Below, piece after piece: positions 1 to 10,018 of a DNA stretch of 64,000 nucleotides. The translations under genes and the position numbers were made by a program. Position 1 is the first letter of the stretch. Each line of letters starts with the position of its first letter. The notes beneath the pieces are model-generated. The model searched no databases. It was not told the origin of the DNA and saw only the letters and a list, made by a program, of their open reading frames with translations. The DNA is taken from positions 744,001 to 808,000 of the forward strand of contig JABFRO010000001.1 of assembly GCA_013141125.1 (NCBI GenBank). The letters run 5' to 3'. This DNA comes from Methylophilaceae bacterium. Lineage in GTDB: Bacteria > Pseudomonadota > Gammaproteobacteria > Burkholderiales > Methylophilaceae.

Positions 1-1347
1 GAGACCAAGCAGTTGCAATACAGTCGCGTGCAAATCATAGGTATCCACGGTTTGTCCTTGGGACTGCACACCGATTTCATCGGTTTGACCAAACGTTGTA
101 CCCGCCTTGATGCCAGCGCCAGCCACCCATTGCGTATAGCCCCATGGATTATGGTCGCGGCCATCGCCACTTTCACCCCAAGGTGTACGGCCAAACTCAG
201 AAGCCCAAACGACCAAAGTAGTTTCCAGCAGACCGCGTTCTTTCAAATCAGCCAACAAGGCGGCGATGGGTTTATCCACCAATTTAGCCATTTTGCTGTG
301 GTTTTCTTCCAGGCTGTTGTGTGCATCCCAGCTGGTAATCTCGTTGTCAGCGCCGCCATTTACCACTTGAATAAAGCGCACACCGCGCTCTGTCAAACGG
401 CGTGCGCGCAGCAAGACTTCACCATAGGCTTTGGTTGCTTCATCATTCAAACCGTAAGCCTCTCTGGTAGCTTCACTTTCCTTACTCAAATCGACTGCTT
501 CTGGCGCGGTTGCCTGCATACGTTCTGCCAACTCATAAGCACGGATACGTGCTTGCAGTTCAGTGTCTTCCGGATAGTATGCGGCACGTTTCAGATTCAG
601 GTTTTTCAATAGAGCCAATGCATTCTTCTGCTCAGAAGCGGCCAAGCCACCTGGACGATCCAGATGCAGAATAGGGGATGCGCCAGGACGGAAAGCTACG
701 CCTTGATAAACCGCAGGCAGAAAACCAGCACTCCAGTTGACCGAACCGGCGCTAGGCTCGCGATCACCACTGTACAGCACCACATAAGAAGGCAAATCCT
801 TGTTGGCTGAACCTAGCGCGTAATTGATCCAGGCACCCAGCGATGGGCGACCCGGGTTTACATCACCGGTATTCAGTTTCAGGATGGAAATATCGTGGGT
901 AGCACCTACGGTAACGCTGGATTTAATAAACGCCATTTTATCGGCGTGTTGTGCCAAGTTAGGTAGCAGGTCAGAAAACCAGGCACCACTTTCGCCATAT
1001 TGCTTGAATTGGCGCTTGGGCGAGTTAAACAGCTTGGTAATCCCGCCCTGAGTACTGGTCTTGATTCCCTTGAGGAAAGATTCAGGAATTGGTTTGCCCG
1101 CCAACTTAACCAATTCCGGCTTGTAATCATACAAATCCAGTGTGCTGGGTGCGCCATTTTGATGCAACCAAATAACGGTTTTCACTTTGGCTGGAAAGTG
1201 TGGAGCTTTGGGTGCCAATGGGTCTATCAATTCTGCCGCTGAAGCCGCAGTAAGATAGCCAAATCCAGGAATAAAGCCGCTCAGTGCAGCACCGCCCAGA
1301 CCCATACCGGATTTTAATAAAAATTCTCTACGTGATTTGTCATTCAT
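1..1347 (-). CDS. DUF1501 family protein, Tat-exported, 3' end beyond window
   Basis: Reading the minus strand from ATG at 1347 gives an open frame to the window edge (about 449 residues, no stop). The N-terminus carries a twin-arginine-type signal (SRREFLLKSG at residues 5-14, then a Gly/Ala-rich hydrophobic stretch). The body matches the DUF1501 family, a secreted alkaline-phosphatase/sulfatase-fold group: WLHQNGAPSTLDLYD near the start, then FIQVVNGGADNE and ASEFGRTPWGESGDGRDHNP, the usual DUF1501 metal-site-like blocks. It lies 35 bp behind the DUF1549/DUF1553 gene and is very likely co-transcribed; the two families are habitually paired. Biochemical function is unknown; hydrolysis of a phosphate or sulfate ester outside the cytoplasm is only a fold-based guess. 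Confidence 0.85.
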   Translation of the reverse strand, partial: MNDKSRREFLLKSGMGLGGAALSGFIPGFGYLTAASAAELIDPLAPKAPHFPAKVKTVIWLHQNGAPSTLDLYDYKPELVKLAGKPIPESFLKGIKTSTQGGITKLFNSPKRQFKQYGESGAWFSDLLPNLAQHADKMAFIKSSVTVGATHDISILKLNTGDVNPGRPSLGAWINYALGSANKDLPSYVVLYSGDREPSAGSVNWSAGFLPAVYQGVAFRPGASPILHLDRPGGLAASEQKNALALLKNLNLKRAAYYPEDTELQARIRAYELAERMQATAPEAVDLSKESEATREAYGLNDEATKAYGEVLLRARRLTERGVRFIQVVNGGADNEITSWDAHNSLEENHSKMAKLVDKPIAALLADLKERGLLETTLVVWASEFGRTPWGESGDGRDHNPWGYTQWVAGAGIKAGTTFGQTDEIGVQSQGQTVDTYDLHATVLQLLGL

Positions 1348-1382
1348 GATGTTGTTTCCTTTAGTTTATTTGATTGTTTGCG

Positions 1383-3794
1383 TTAGAAGCGGTAGCTGAA
1401 CTCGCTGGAGTTAGCGACCGTATGTACCAGATCAACAAATGCGGCCAGATGGACAGGGTCTTGACCTTGTGCATTTTTCAAACCGGTAGGCGTGCTGATT
1501 TCAAACTTGCCATCCACGGTTTTGTTTTTGATCTCTTTTTCCTGTTTGCTCAAGAACTCGCGCAATGCGGATTTCTCGGAACTTTCAGGGCTACGTGCAA
1601 ACAATATTTGATAGAGCTTATCCAAGCGGGCGGAATCATCATTGCCTGCTTCATTAATGACGCGGCCAGCCAGAGCTTGCGACCAGCCAAACACGATGTC
1701 GCTATTGAACAAGGTTAGCGCTTGCAATGGGGTAGTGGTTACATCACGCTTGCTGTGTACCAATTGCGGATTAGCCGGGTCGAATACTTCCAACATGGGG
1801 TAGGACACACTGCGTCGGGTGAATACGTAAATACTGCGACGGTTATGGTCATGCCAGTCTTTGGATACCGTCCAGGCAGGATTGTTATCAAAGTTGTTTA
1901 CGCCCACATTGACGTTGGCTGGTAATGGTGGGAATACAGAAGGGCCGCCCACTTTGTCTTCAATCTTGCCTGAAGCGACCAATAACGAATCGCGAATTTG
2001 TTCAGCATCCAAACGTCTACGCGGGAACACGGCTAATAACTTGTTATCAGGGTCAGCTTTATAAGCATCATCACGGTGCGCGGAAGATTGACGATAGACG
2101 CTGGACAGCAGAATTTGCTTATGCAATTTCTTCACATCCCAGCCTTCTTTAACAAAGCTATCAGCCAGATAATCCAGCAATTCCGGATTAGTTGGCTTGG
2201 CACCCGCTTTACCAAAATCGCTGATGGTGCTGACGATACCGCCACCAAAGTATTGATTCCACACGCGGTTCACATAGACACGCGCGGTCAGAGGATTCTT
2301 CGGGCTGGCAATCCAGTTGGCCAATGCGGTGCGGCGACCGGATGAGGTGGCGGTAGGTACGATTACCGGTTTTTCGTCGGTCAGAGCCGCCGGGAAAGCC
2401 GGTTGCACTTCATCCAGTGGACGCTCGTGCACGCCGGTGAATCTGACATGGGTTGGTGGAGCTACCGGATTGCCTAGTTCTGTTGCGGCTGAAATATACC
2501 TGGAGCCTGCGGTTGGTTTAAGATTGTCATATTTCTTCAGCTCTGCGGTTAACTTCTCGTATTCAGCCCATTTTTCCACAAGTTCAGGCTTATGGCCTTC
2601 AAAGTTCTTATCTTCAGCCGCACGTTTCAGATAGCCGGAAACATCGCGCTCGGTACTGATATTTTCCAAGCGGTGATTAACCCAGCGATCCAACGGTGTC
2701 CATTGCTCCTTGGCTTTGAAAATCGCTTCGCGGCTATCCGTCAGATAGCGTTCCTTATGATATTTGACACCGGCCTCGCGTACGGTATCCAGAATGGCTT
2801 TTTGCTTGTCACGAATATCCTTGGTAGCGGCCTGATATTTGGCTTGTGCTTTTTCCCATTGGATTTCCTGCTCACCCTTGACCAGCGGCACTATTTTTTC
2901 ATCTACGCTAGTGTTGGCAAGAAAAGCTTGCAGCGAGAAATAATCTTTCTGCGTAATTTTGTCGTTCTTGTGGTTGTGGCAACGTGCGCAGCCTACTGTG
3001 GTACCCAGAAATGCCAGACCGATGGTATCGGTCATGTCGGTTTGAATTTGGTAATGACGTTGTACCAAATCGCGTGAGTTGTAATTGTCTGGATAATTCA
3101 ACAGAAAACCAGTCGCTACCAAAGAATTTTGATCTTTGGGATTGATTTCATCACCGGCGATTTGTTCTTTGATGAATTGGTCATAAGGCGTATCTTTGTT
3201 GAATGCGTTAATCACGTAATCGCGGTAACGCCACATATTGGGACGCGTAGTATCGTTTTGGAAACCGGTGCTGTCGGCATAACGCGCCAGATCCAGCCAG
3301 CGGCGTGCTTGACGCTCACCATATTGGGGTGAAGCCAGCAGGCGGTCTACCAGCTTGTTATAGGCATCGGGTGAACGGTCGTTGACAAATTCATTCACTT
3401 GTTCCGGTGTTGGGATAACACCCCACACATCCAATGTGGCGCGGCGGATTAATGAAGCGCGGTCTGCATCAGGCGAGGCTTTGATGCCTTTAGCTTCAAT
3501 CTGTGCCAGAACAAAAGCATCAATCGGTGTGCGCACCCAATTTTTTTGTTGCACATTGGGTGCTACGGGACTCTTTACTTGCTGCCAAGACCAAAGCGGA
3601 AGTTTGGCATCATTCTTTTCAAAATTGGCTTTTGCTACTTCTGTTTTACCAGATGAAGCCGTCGCAGTTTTTCCTGCCAAAACTGCCTCAGCCTTGGCTG
3701 CCGTGTCGGCGGCCGCCTTTTCATCTGCTGCTCCGGCCACAGTAACTGTGGCTGATAACGCCAATACCACGGCAAGATACGCTTTCCTATTCAT
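1383..3794 (-). CDS. DUF1549 and DUF1553 domain protein (planctomycete-cytochrome-type)
   Basis: A protein of 803 residues with a Sec signal (residues 1-22, cleavage after VAGA). A DUF1549 region follows (about 75-290), opening with VRTPIDAFVLAQIE and containing a single c-type heme-like motif, CARCH, in GCARCHNHKND. A DUF1553 region lies toward the C-terminus (RRTALANWIASPKNPLTARVYVNRVW split over about residues 495-520, then FPRRRLDAEQIRDSLL). The family is abundant in Planctomycetes and Verrucomicrobia and occurs in some Proteobacteria beside DUF1501 and sulfatase genes. It is the first gene of the pair with the DUF1501 gene. A sigma-54-type promoter lies about 220 bp upstream. Function is unknown; a periplasmic redox or hydrolytic role tied to DUF1501 is inference. 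Confidence 0.9.
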   Translation of the reverse strand: MNRKAYLAVVLALSATVTVAGAADEKAAADTAAKAEAVLAGKTATASSGKTEVAKANFEKNDAKLPLWSWQQVKSPVAPNVQQKNWVRTPIDAFVLAQIEAKGIKASPDADRASLIRRATLDVWGVIPTPEQVNEFVNDRSPDAYNKLVDRLLASPQYGERQARRWLDLARYADSTGFQNDTTRPNMWRYRDYVINAFNKDTPYDQFIKEQIAGDEINPKDQNSLVATGFLLNYPDNYNSRDLVQRHYQIQTDMTDTIGLAFLGTTVGCARCHNHKNDKITQKDYFSLQAFLANTSVDEKIVPLVKGEQEIQWEKAQAKYQAATKDIRDKQKAILDTVREAGVKYHKERYLTDSREAIFKAKEQWTPLDRWVNHRLENISTERDVSGYLKRAAEDKNFEGHKPELVEKWAEYEKLTAELKKYDNLKPTAGSRYISAATELGNPVAPPTHVRFTGVHERPLDEVQPAFPAALTDEKPVIVPTATSSGRRTALANWIASPKNPLTARVYVNRVWNQYFGGGIVSTISDFGKAGAKPTNPELLDYLADSFVKEGWDVKKLHKQILLSSVYRQSSAHRDDAYKADPDNKLLAVFPRRRLDAEQIRDSLLVASGKIEDKVGGPSVFPPLPANVNVGVNNFDNNPAWTVSKDWHDHNRRSIYVFTRRSVSYPMLEVFDPANPQLVHSKRDVTTTPLQALTLFNSDIVFGWSQALAGRVINEAGNDDSARLDKLYQILFARSPESSEKSALREFLSKQEKEIKNKTVDGKFEISTPTGLKNAQGQDPVHLAAFVDLVHTVANSSEFSYRF

Positions 3795-4026
3795 TTCCCC
3801 GCTCCTAAAAATTTAATCATTCTCTTCATCCAACCATCAAAACAAAATTGCAGCAAGTTCACCATACGCTTGCAATTTCCACTTTGTGATTCAATTCGCT
3901 CCATGTAACAGGCTCTTACAAGCATTTGCATCAATGTGACCAGCTTTAATGACACAAGCCGCAAAACTTCAAGGTTCCGGCTCTACAAATTTGAGCTATT
4001 TTTTAAAATTACTCAACCATGTACTA

Positions 4027-4042
4027 TGCAATTAGCGTACCA
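4027..4042 (-). promoter_or_regulatory. Putative sigma-54 promoter for DUF1553-DUF1501 operon
   Basis: On the minus strand this reads TGGTACGCTAATTGCA. Against the consensus TGGCACG-N4-TTGCW it has 11 of 12 fixed positions and the required 10 bases between GG and GC. It points toward the gene starting at 3794, with an expected transcript start near 4016. This is a match by eye only. Confidence 0.55.
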
Positions 4043-4671
4043 GCGCGATATTAGAGAGTTAAAATTTAGACGCTAAACTATATCCATATGATTATTAGAA
4101 GTTTTTTACATTTAAATTGCTTGGGTATGCTTCCGCATGAATTTAATGAGCGGTAATTTTGAATAATTGCTGATGCGTTGCAAACAGCCCTGCAAACACA
4201 TGTGTTTGCAGGGAAACAGCGCTGGCAGCAAGGTTTATCAAGGGAGCTCTGAACCTGACTTCCTTCTTGATAAAATATCATCCAAGCCAGCCGACTAAGT
4301 GTTGCCAAAAACTCTCCAACAGTGGTGAGTTGTATAGGCAACTGATGCGGGGGGGCGAGCGATATCCCCCGCAAACGCCTTTGGGAAGCACCGCTCAAAT
4401 CAATTCCGTCGTTTCCACGAAGGCGGGAACTTACATATCCTATAATTGGATCTCCGCCTTCGCATGGACGACAACTTAACTGCCACCGACTAAAGTTCTC
4501 TGCACCCTGCTAAACGCGCATGCATCAAAATATTTAAAGTTAGGCAGATTCTCCTGCCTGGTGACCGTTTACACAAAACTAATTACACCCTCTGTGGTTT
4601 TTACCAAGGTCATTGATAATAAATCAGCGTTTCTTTAGACGAGAGACGATTATCAATGGCTAATACGAATG
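4043..4671. other. Intergenic region without a convincing gene
   Basis: About 630 bp between the divergent-looking leader of the DUF1553 operon and the end of the efflux operon. Short frames here have no recognisable domain, codon pattern or ribosome site. It holds a GC hairpin (arms TGCGGGGG at 4346-4353 and CCCCCGCA at 4366-4373) and the palindromic repeat at 4408-4472. Confidence 0.5.
4408..4472. repeat. Imperfect palindromic intergenic repeat
   Basis: Arms of about 20 bp (left begins GTCGTTTCCACGAAGGCGGG, right ends GCCTTCGCATGGACGAC) pair with a few mismatches around a 25-base AT-rich centre. This is the style of small intergenic palindromes common in beta- and gammaproteobacteria. It lies beyond the 3' end of the efflux operon, so it may also act on transcript ends. 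No second copy was found in the window. Confidence 0.5.
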
Positions 4672-6111
4672 CTAATTTGCCAGTGGCTTAACATTTTCCT
4701 TAACCGACCAGCCGCCACCCAAGGCTTTGATAAGCAACACACTGTTAAGCATCTGATTGCCTTGCAGGTTGATAAGTGTGCGTTCGTTATTCAGTGCAAT
4801 GTTGTATACATTAATCACATCAAGGTAGTTCACAATGCCAGCCTTGTATTGATTGGTCGTATAGTTTTGCGATGCGCGTGCGGCTTCCAGCGCTTGTGCC
4901 TGAAGCTTCTGTTCCTCTTGCAATACGCGCAGCGCAATCAGGCTATCTTCAACTTCCTTGAATCCGGTCAATACGGTTTGCCGATAATTGGCTACATTTT
5001 CGTCATAAACCGCGACAGCCTGATCGCTCAGGGCATGACGTTTACCGCCATCAAAAGCTGTCAAGGCCAGCGCCGAACCTAATGACCAGATGCGGCTGGG
5101 CCAATTGAACAAATCAGAAAGATTATTACTCTGAAAGCCAGCCACGGCAGAGAGTGTCAGTGTTGGGAAATAAGCTGCCTTGGCTACTCCGATTTGCGCA
5201 TTAGCCGAGGCTACCCGACGCTCAGCCGCTGCAATGTCAGGCCTACGTTCCAGCAATTGGGAAGGTAAGCTTAGGGGAATATCGGGGATAGCAACATTCA
5301 ATGTGGTTGGCTTGATAGCAAGCTCAGCAGGCGCTTTTCCTATCAACAGAGCGATGGCATGTTCAAACTGGGTACGCTGCATCGCCAGGTCCGCTGCCTG
5401 CACCTGCGTAGATTTTAAAAGTGTTTCTGCCTGCACCACATCGGATTTTCCAACGACCCCGGCTTGGTAGCGATTTTGTGTCAATGTCATGGATTTTTGG
5501 TAGGAAAGCACCGTTTCATCCAGTAATTTTTTCTGGCTATCGGCGATACGCAGTGAAAAATAATTTTGTGCCAATTCAGCCTGCGCACTCAAGCGTGCAG
5601 CGGCAATATCACTAATGCTGGCTTCTGCTCCAGCCGCGCTGGATTCCACAGTGCGCTGAATTCTGCCCCAAATATCTGCTTCCCAGGATAGATTCAGTGA
5701 CAGAGTATTGGTATTACGAATGCGCGCGCCGTTAATACTGTTGGTGCTGTTACCTGAAGGCTGGTTGCGTGTTTTATTGGCATTGATTCCCAACAAGGGC
5801 AAATATGCGGAACGCGAGGATGCAACCAAAGCTTGCGATTGGCGAAAACGCGCCTCCACCGCACGCAGATTCTGATTGTTTATCTCCACTTGCTCCTCTA
5901 ATTGGTTAAGCTCTGGATCATTAAAAACTTCCCACCATTTTTGTGGGATAGCGCTGTCACCAGGCTCGGCAATTTTCCAGCCTTCCGCCTCCTTGAACGT
6001 TGCCGGATTTGTAGTATCCGGTTTGATATAGTCCGGGCCGACAGTGCATGCTGAGGCCAGTAAACTAGCCAGCAAGCTCATTGAAAAATTATGGGGAAAA
6101 TTCATCTTCAT
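4672..6111 (-). CDS. RND efflux outer membrane factor (OprM/NodT family lipoprotein)
   Basis: Outer-membrane channel of a tripartite pump, 479 residues, the usual length. The N-terminus has a lipoprotein signal with lipobox LLASAC (Cys about residue 22) followed by TVGPDYIKP, the hallmark start of NodT/OprM proteins. Two outer-membrane-efflux repeats follow, with the typical LEERRPDIAAAERRVASANA-like segment (here LLERRPDIAAAERRVASANA) near residue 290. It is the last gene of the minus-strand operon mdtA-mdtB-mdtC-OMF and overlaps the preceding permease by four bases (ATGA), indicating translational coupling. The exported substrate cannot be told from sequence. Confidence 0.95.
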   Translation of the reverse strand: MKMNFPHNFSMSLLASLLASACTVGPDYIKPDTTNPATFKEAEGWKIAEPGDSAIPQKWWEVFNDPELNQLEEQVEINNQNLRAVEARFRQSQALVASSRSAYLPLLGINANKTRNQPSGNSTNSINGARIRNTNTLSLNLSWEADIWGRIQRTVESSAAGAEASISDIAAARLSAQAELAQNYFSLRIADSQKKLLDETVLSYQKSMTLTQNRYQAGVVGKSDVVQAETLLKSTQVQAADLAMQRTQFEHAIALLIGKAPAELAIKPTTLNVAIPDIPLSLPSQLLERRPDIAAAERRVASANAQIGVAKAAYFPTLTLSAVAGFQSNNLSDLFNWPSRIWSLGSALALTAFDGGKRHALSDQAVAVYDENVANYRQTVLTGFKEVEDSLIALRVLQEEQKLQAQALEAARASQNYTTNQYKAGIVNYLDVINVYNIALNNERTLINLQGNQMLNSVLLIKALGGGWSVKENVKPLAN

Positions 6112-9100
6112 TTCATTTTTTGCGATTTTAAATATTGGTTATAATCTAAAGGCTTTGTGAGCTTTTTTTCCGGCCAGTGGGCTTTAACCCAAAGGCTGGC
6201 GCGATCAAGATATAAATAGACGACAGGGGTGGTGTAGAGCGTCAGTATCTGGCTAAAAATTAAACCGCCAACGATTGCGATACCCAGTGGCTGCCGCAAT
6301 TCAGCACCATCACCATGCCCGATTGCCAACGGCACCGCACTCAACATGGCGGCCATCGTCGTCATCAGGATAGGTCGAAAGCGCATCAAGCAAGCCTGAT
6401 AAATGGATTCACGCGAAGTTAAGCCTAGTGTACGTTCCGCATCCAGTGCAAAATCAATCATCATAATGGCGTTCTTCTGCACGATACCTATGAGTAATAT
6501 CACCCCTATCATGGCAATGAGACTTAGCTCCTGTCCAAAAGCCATCAAGGCCAACAATGCGCCCACTCCGGCTGATGGCAAGGTGGATAGTATGGTGATG
6601 GGATGAATCAGACTTTCATAAAGTATACCAAGTACTATATACATGGTCAGAATCGCCAACAAAATCAGCCATGGCTGACTTTTCATGGATTCCTGAAATA
6701 TTCTCGCCGATCCCTGAAAGCTGCCACGAACAGTGGCTGGTACGCCAAGGCTACTAAAAGTTTCTTCCACCAATTCTGTAGCCCGTCCGATAGAGACTCC
6801 TGGCTGCAAATTGAAGGATAACGTGGTTGCGACAAACTGCCCCTGGTGGTTAACACCAATAGCGGTATTGGTCATTTCGTAATGGCTGAATGTTGAAAAT
6901 GGCACCTGATTGCCGACAGGTGTGGTGATATACAGATTTTTCAATGTACCCGGCCCCTGCAAAAATTCTGGCGCCAGCCCCATTACCACATGATACTGAT
7001 TCAATGGATTATAGATGGTTGAAACCTGACGCTGACCGAAAGCACTATTCAGGGTTGAATCTATCATTTGCATGGTCAAACCCAAACGACTGGCGGTTTC
7101 GCGATCAATCACCAGCGAAGTTTGCAAGCCATGATTGGCCTCATCGCTATTAACATCTGCCAATTCAGGCAATCGGCTGAGTGCTCGCGTTATGCGTGGT
7201 GCCCACTGTTGCAGTTCTTGTAGGGTATTCGCTTGCAAGGTGTATTGGAATTGACCGCTACTTTGTCGCCCTCCCATGCGAAAATCCTGAGCGGACTGAA
7301 ACATCAGCCTGGCTCCCGGCTCTCTGGATAGTTTTCCACGTAATCGTGCAATCACCTGCTCCGCGCTGACTTTCCGTTCTGCCAGAGGCTTGAGATTTAC
7401 AAATATCTGGCCTTTATTACGCTGATCTCCTCCTACAAAGCCCGATACGTTTTCTACAGCGGGGTCTTGACCCACGACACTAATAAAGCGATTCAACTTT
7501 TGTTGCATCGCCTGAAAAGAAATGCTTTGATCGCCTTCAATAGAGCCCATCAAGCGCCCCAGATCCTGCTGCGGAAAAAAACCTTTGGGAATGTTTTTAT
7601 ACAAATAAACATTGAGCACCATAGTGGCCAGCAATATCAATAAAGTGAACACACTATAACGCAACACCCAAGCCAGACTTTTTGCGTAACCCTGATTTAA
7701 CCATTTGAGCGCATTTTCCAAAAACGAACTCAAGCGTCCCTGTGCTTCAGGCGCATGCTTTTTCAACATTACGGCACACATCATGGGTGTGAGCGTTAAA
7801 GAAACCAGCAGGGAGACCAATACTGCAATGGACAATGTCGCTGCAAATTCGCGGAATGTACGTCCAATAATTCCACCCATTAGCAGAATCGGAATAAATA
7901 CGGCTATCAAGGATAAACTCATCGACAAAACCGTTGGCCCTACTTCCCGCGCGCCTTTGAGTGCCGCTTCAAAGCGGCTGAAACCGGCTTCCATATGACG
8001 AACCACGTTTTCCTGTACCACAATGGCATCATCAACCAATAGTCCGGTACCTACGGTCAGCGCCATCAGTGACAGAATGTTGAGACTGAAGCCACAAAGG
8101 TAAATAATAGGCAGCGTCCCCAATAACGATACAAACACCGCTATAGCCGGAATCAAGGTTGCTCTAACATTGCGCAGGAACAGCAGCACCACTAACACTA
8201 CCAGCACCAGTGAAATCAATAGAGTTAACGCCATTTCGCGTAATGAGCCTCGTATACTGGTCGTCCTGTCCTGAATCACTTCTATTTTAATCGCCCCGGG
8301 CATGGCATTTCGCAGCGCAGGCAAAACTTGTCTGACCAACTCTGCGATTTCAACCACATTGGCATTGGCTTGCGGATCCACTCTTATAATAATGGCCGGT
8401 TTACCATTGGCCATACCCGCATTGCGCAAATCCTCTACCGAATCTGTTACACGCGCAACATCCGACAAACGCACAGCAGCACCGTTCCTATAGGCAATAA
8501 TCAGCGGCTTGAAGTCTTCTGCTGTTTTTGACTGATCGTTGGTATATATCTGCCAAGCCTTGTCATTCGCTTCTACCAAACCTCTAGGTCGATTGGAATT
8601 TGTGGTAATCAGTGCCGTGCGGATTTCCTCCAAACTGATAGCGAATTTATAAGCCACATTGGGATCAATTTCCACACGTACAGCTGGCAGAGAGCTGCCA
8701 CCCACATTGACGAGTCCCACACCTTTTACTTGCGATAGCTTTTGCGCCAGTATTGTGGTTGCCGCATCGTATATTTCCCCTTGTGACATGGTGTCCGAAG
8801 TCAGCGACAACATCACGACCGTACTCCCAAAAGAGGAGCCTTTGTTATAGGTCGGGTTTGACGGCATACCGCTAGGCATCAGGGTGCGTGCCGCGTTAAT
8901 AGCGGCCTGTACGTCGCGCGCCGCACCATTCACATCACGATTAAGATCAAACAGAACAAATATGCGGGTATAGCCCATAGAGCTGGACGAAGTCATTTCA
9001 TTAACCCCGGCTATTCGACCCAGTGCTTTTTCCAAGGGCGTAGCGACAGTCGCCGCCATGGTTTCAGGATTAGCACCCGGCAGGCTGGCGCTTACCGAAA

Positions 9101-9233
9101 TTCCGGGCAATTCCACCTGAGGTAACGGCGCTACAGGTAGCAAATTCAAACTCACCAAACCTGCCAGCACAATCCCCAGCGTAAGTAGTGTGGTAGCCAC
9201 CGGTCTTTTGATAAAAATGGCAGAAAAATTCAT
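6108..9233 (-). CDS. mdtC: RND multidrug efflux permease, MdtC/MuxC-like
   Basis: Inner-membrane proton-driven permease of about 1041 residues. It shows the HAE1-RND layout: first membrane helix (FIKRPVATTLLTLGIVLAG), a porter loop (GANPETMAATVATPLEKALG), a helix block with GTGLLVDDAIVVQENVVRHME carrying the paired Asp residues of the proton relay, a second porter loop, and the C-terminal helix block ([19 protein letters not shown]). Its position after an MdtB-like permease and before an outer-membrane factor is that of mdtC/muxC. I take the ATG at 9233, two bases after the upstream stop; a GTG at 9239 would add two residues. Such two-permease pumps work as MdtB2C heterotrimers exporting bile salts, novobiocin and similar amphiphiles in enterics; the local substrate is unknown. 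Confidence 0.93.
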   Translation of the reverse strand: MNFSAIFIKRPVATTLLTLGIVLAGLVSLNLLPVAPLPQVELPGISVSASLPGANPETMAATVATPLEKALGRIAGVNEMTSSSSMGYTRIFVLFDLNRDVNGAARDVQAAINAARTLMPSGMPSNPTYNKGSSFGSTVVMLSLTSDTMSQGEIYDAATTILAQKLSQVKGVGLVNVGGSSLPAVRVEIDPNVAYKFAISLEEIRTALITTNSNRPRGLVEANDKAWQIYTNDQSKTAEDFKPLIIAYRNGAAVRLSDVARVTDSVEDLRNAGMANGKPAIIIRVDPQANANVVEIAELVRQVLPALRNAMPGAIKIEVIQDRTTSIRGSLREMALTLLISLVLVVLVVLLFLRNVRATLIPAIAVFVSLLGTLPIIYLCGFSLNILSLMALTVGTGLLVDDAIVVQENVVRHMEAGFSRFEAALKGAREVGPTVLSMSLSLIAVFIPILLMGGIIGRTFREFAATLSIAVLVSLLVSLTLTPMMCAVMLKKHAPEAQGRLSSFLENALKWLNQGYAKSLAWVLRYSVFTLLILLATMVLNVYLYKNIPKGFFPQQDLGRLMGSIEGDQSISFQAMQQKLNRFISVVGQDPAVENVSGFVGGDQRNKGQIFVNLKPLAERKVSAEQVIARLRGKLSREPGARLMFQSAQDFRMGGRQSSGQFQYTLQANTLQELQQWAPRITRALSRLPELADVNSDEANHGLQTSLVIDRETASRLGLTMQMIDSTLNSAFGQRQVSTIYNPLNQYHVVMGLAPEFLQGPGTLKNLYITTPVGNQVPFSTFSHYEMTNTAIGVNHQGQFVATTLSFNLQPGVSIGRATELVEETFSSLGVPATVRGSFQGSARIFQESMKSQPWLILLAILTMYIVLGILYESLIHPITILSTLPSAGVGALLALMAFGQELSLIAMIGVILLIGIVQKNAIMMIDFALDAERTLGLTSRESIYQACLMRFRPILMTTMAAMLSAVPLAIGHGDGAELRQPLGIAIVGGLIFSQILTLYTTPVVYLYLDRASLWVKAHWPEKKLTKPLDYNQYLKSQKMK

Positions 9234-9235
9234 GG

Positions 9236-10018
9236 TCACTTGGTCCGATTCTGCGACTGAATCGGTGGTGGTATGGTTGCTGCAACTCGGCTAAGCTTGC
9301 GCTTTTGGAAACGGCGCGCGGCCCGGTCAAAAGCGAGATAAATAACGGGCGTGGTAAACAAGGTCAACACCTGACTGACCAGCAAGCCACCTACCATGGT
9401 AATACCCAATGGATGCCGCAATTCTGCGCCTACCCCCGTACCCAGCATCAGCGGCAAAGCACCCAGCAAAGCAGCCATGGTTGTCATCAAAATGGGACGT
9501 AAGCGCAGCAAACAAGCCTGATAAATCGCTTCACGTGGCAATTTGCCTTCATTGCGTTCAGCATCCAGCGCGAAATCAATCATCATAATGGCATTCTTTT
9601 TGACGATGCCTATCAGCAGAATAATGCCGATTATGCCGATAATGCCCAAGTCACCGCCGGATACGATCAATGCCAGCAAAGCGCCTATGCCCGCCGAAGG
9701 CAGAGTCGATAAAATCGTCACCGGATGAATAAAACTTTCATACAGCACACCCAAAACAATATACATGGTGACAATTGCCGCCAGAATCAGAAACAGCTGA
9801 TTGCTGAGGGAGGCTCGAAAAGCCAATGCAGCCCCCTGAAACTCGGTATCTATACTGGCCGGCATACCAATTTCACGTTGAACGCGGTCAATCACATCTA
9901 CCGCTTCTCCCAGCGCTACTCCTGGCCGCAAATTAAACGAAACTGTTGTCGCGGGGAATTGCTCCAGATGATTAATGACCAATGAAGTCGTTTTTTTCCG
10001 TAATGCTAGCAATTGCAT
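9236..10018 (-). CDS. mdtB: RND permease MdtB-like, C-terminal part after frameshift
   Basis: This frame carries the last quarter of an MdtB/MuxB permease. It holds the conserved segments [57 protein letters not shown] and [20 protein letters not shown]. It continues the preceding 803-codon frame without loss of family residues if one base is removed from the 7-base homopolymer at 9991-9997. Homology starts about ten codons inside the frame, so the first residues (MQLLALRK) are an artefact of reading upstream in the wrong frame. It is not an independent gene: on its own it lacks the first membrane half. It overlaps the mdtC-like start. Confidence 0.85.
   Translation of the reverse strand: MQLLALRKKTTSLVINHLEQFPATTVSFNLRPGVALGEAVDVIDRVQREIGMPASIDTEFQGAALAFRASLSNQLFLILAAIVTMYIVLGVLYESFIHPVTILSTLPSAGIGALLALIVSGGDLGIIGIIGIILLIGIVKKNAIMMIDFALDAERNEGKLPREAIYQACLLRLRPILMTTMAALLGALPLMLGTGVGAELRHPLGITMVGGLLVSQVLTLFTTPVIYLAFDRAARRFQKRKLSRVAATIPPPIQSQNRTK

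Noticed and set aside
3935-3952. A second sigma-54 site nearer the DUF1553 gene
   Set aside because: The spacing fits but only about 8 of 12 positions match; the site at 4027-4042 is far better.
4078-4398. A 106-codon minus-strand frame in the gap behind the DUF1553 operon
   Set aside because: No domain, no ribosome site, composition unlike neighbours; it crosses a GC hairpin and is adjacent to a palindromic repeat.
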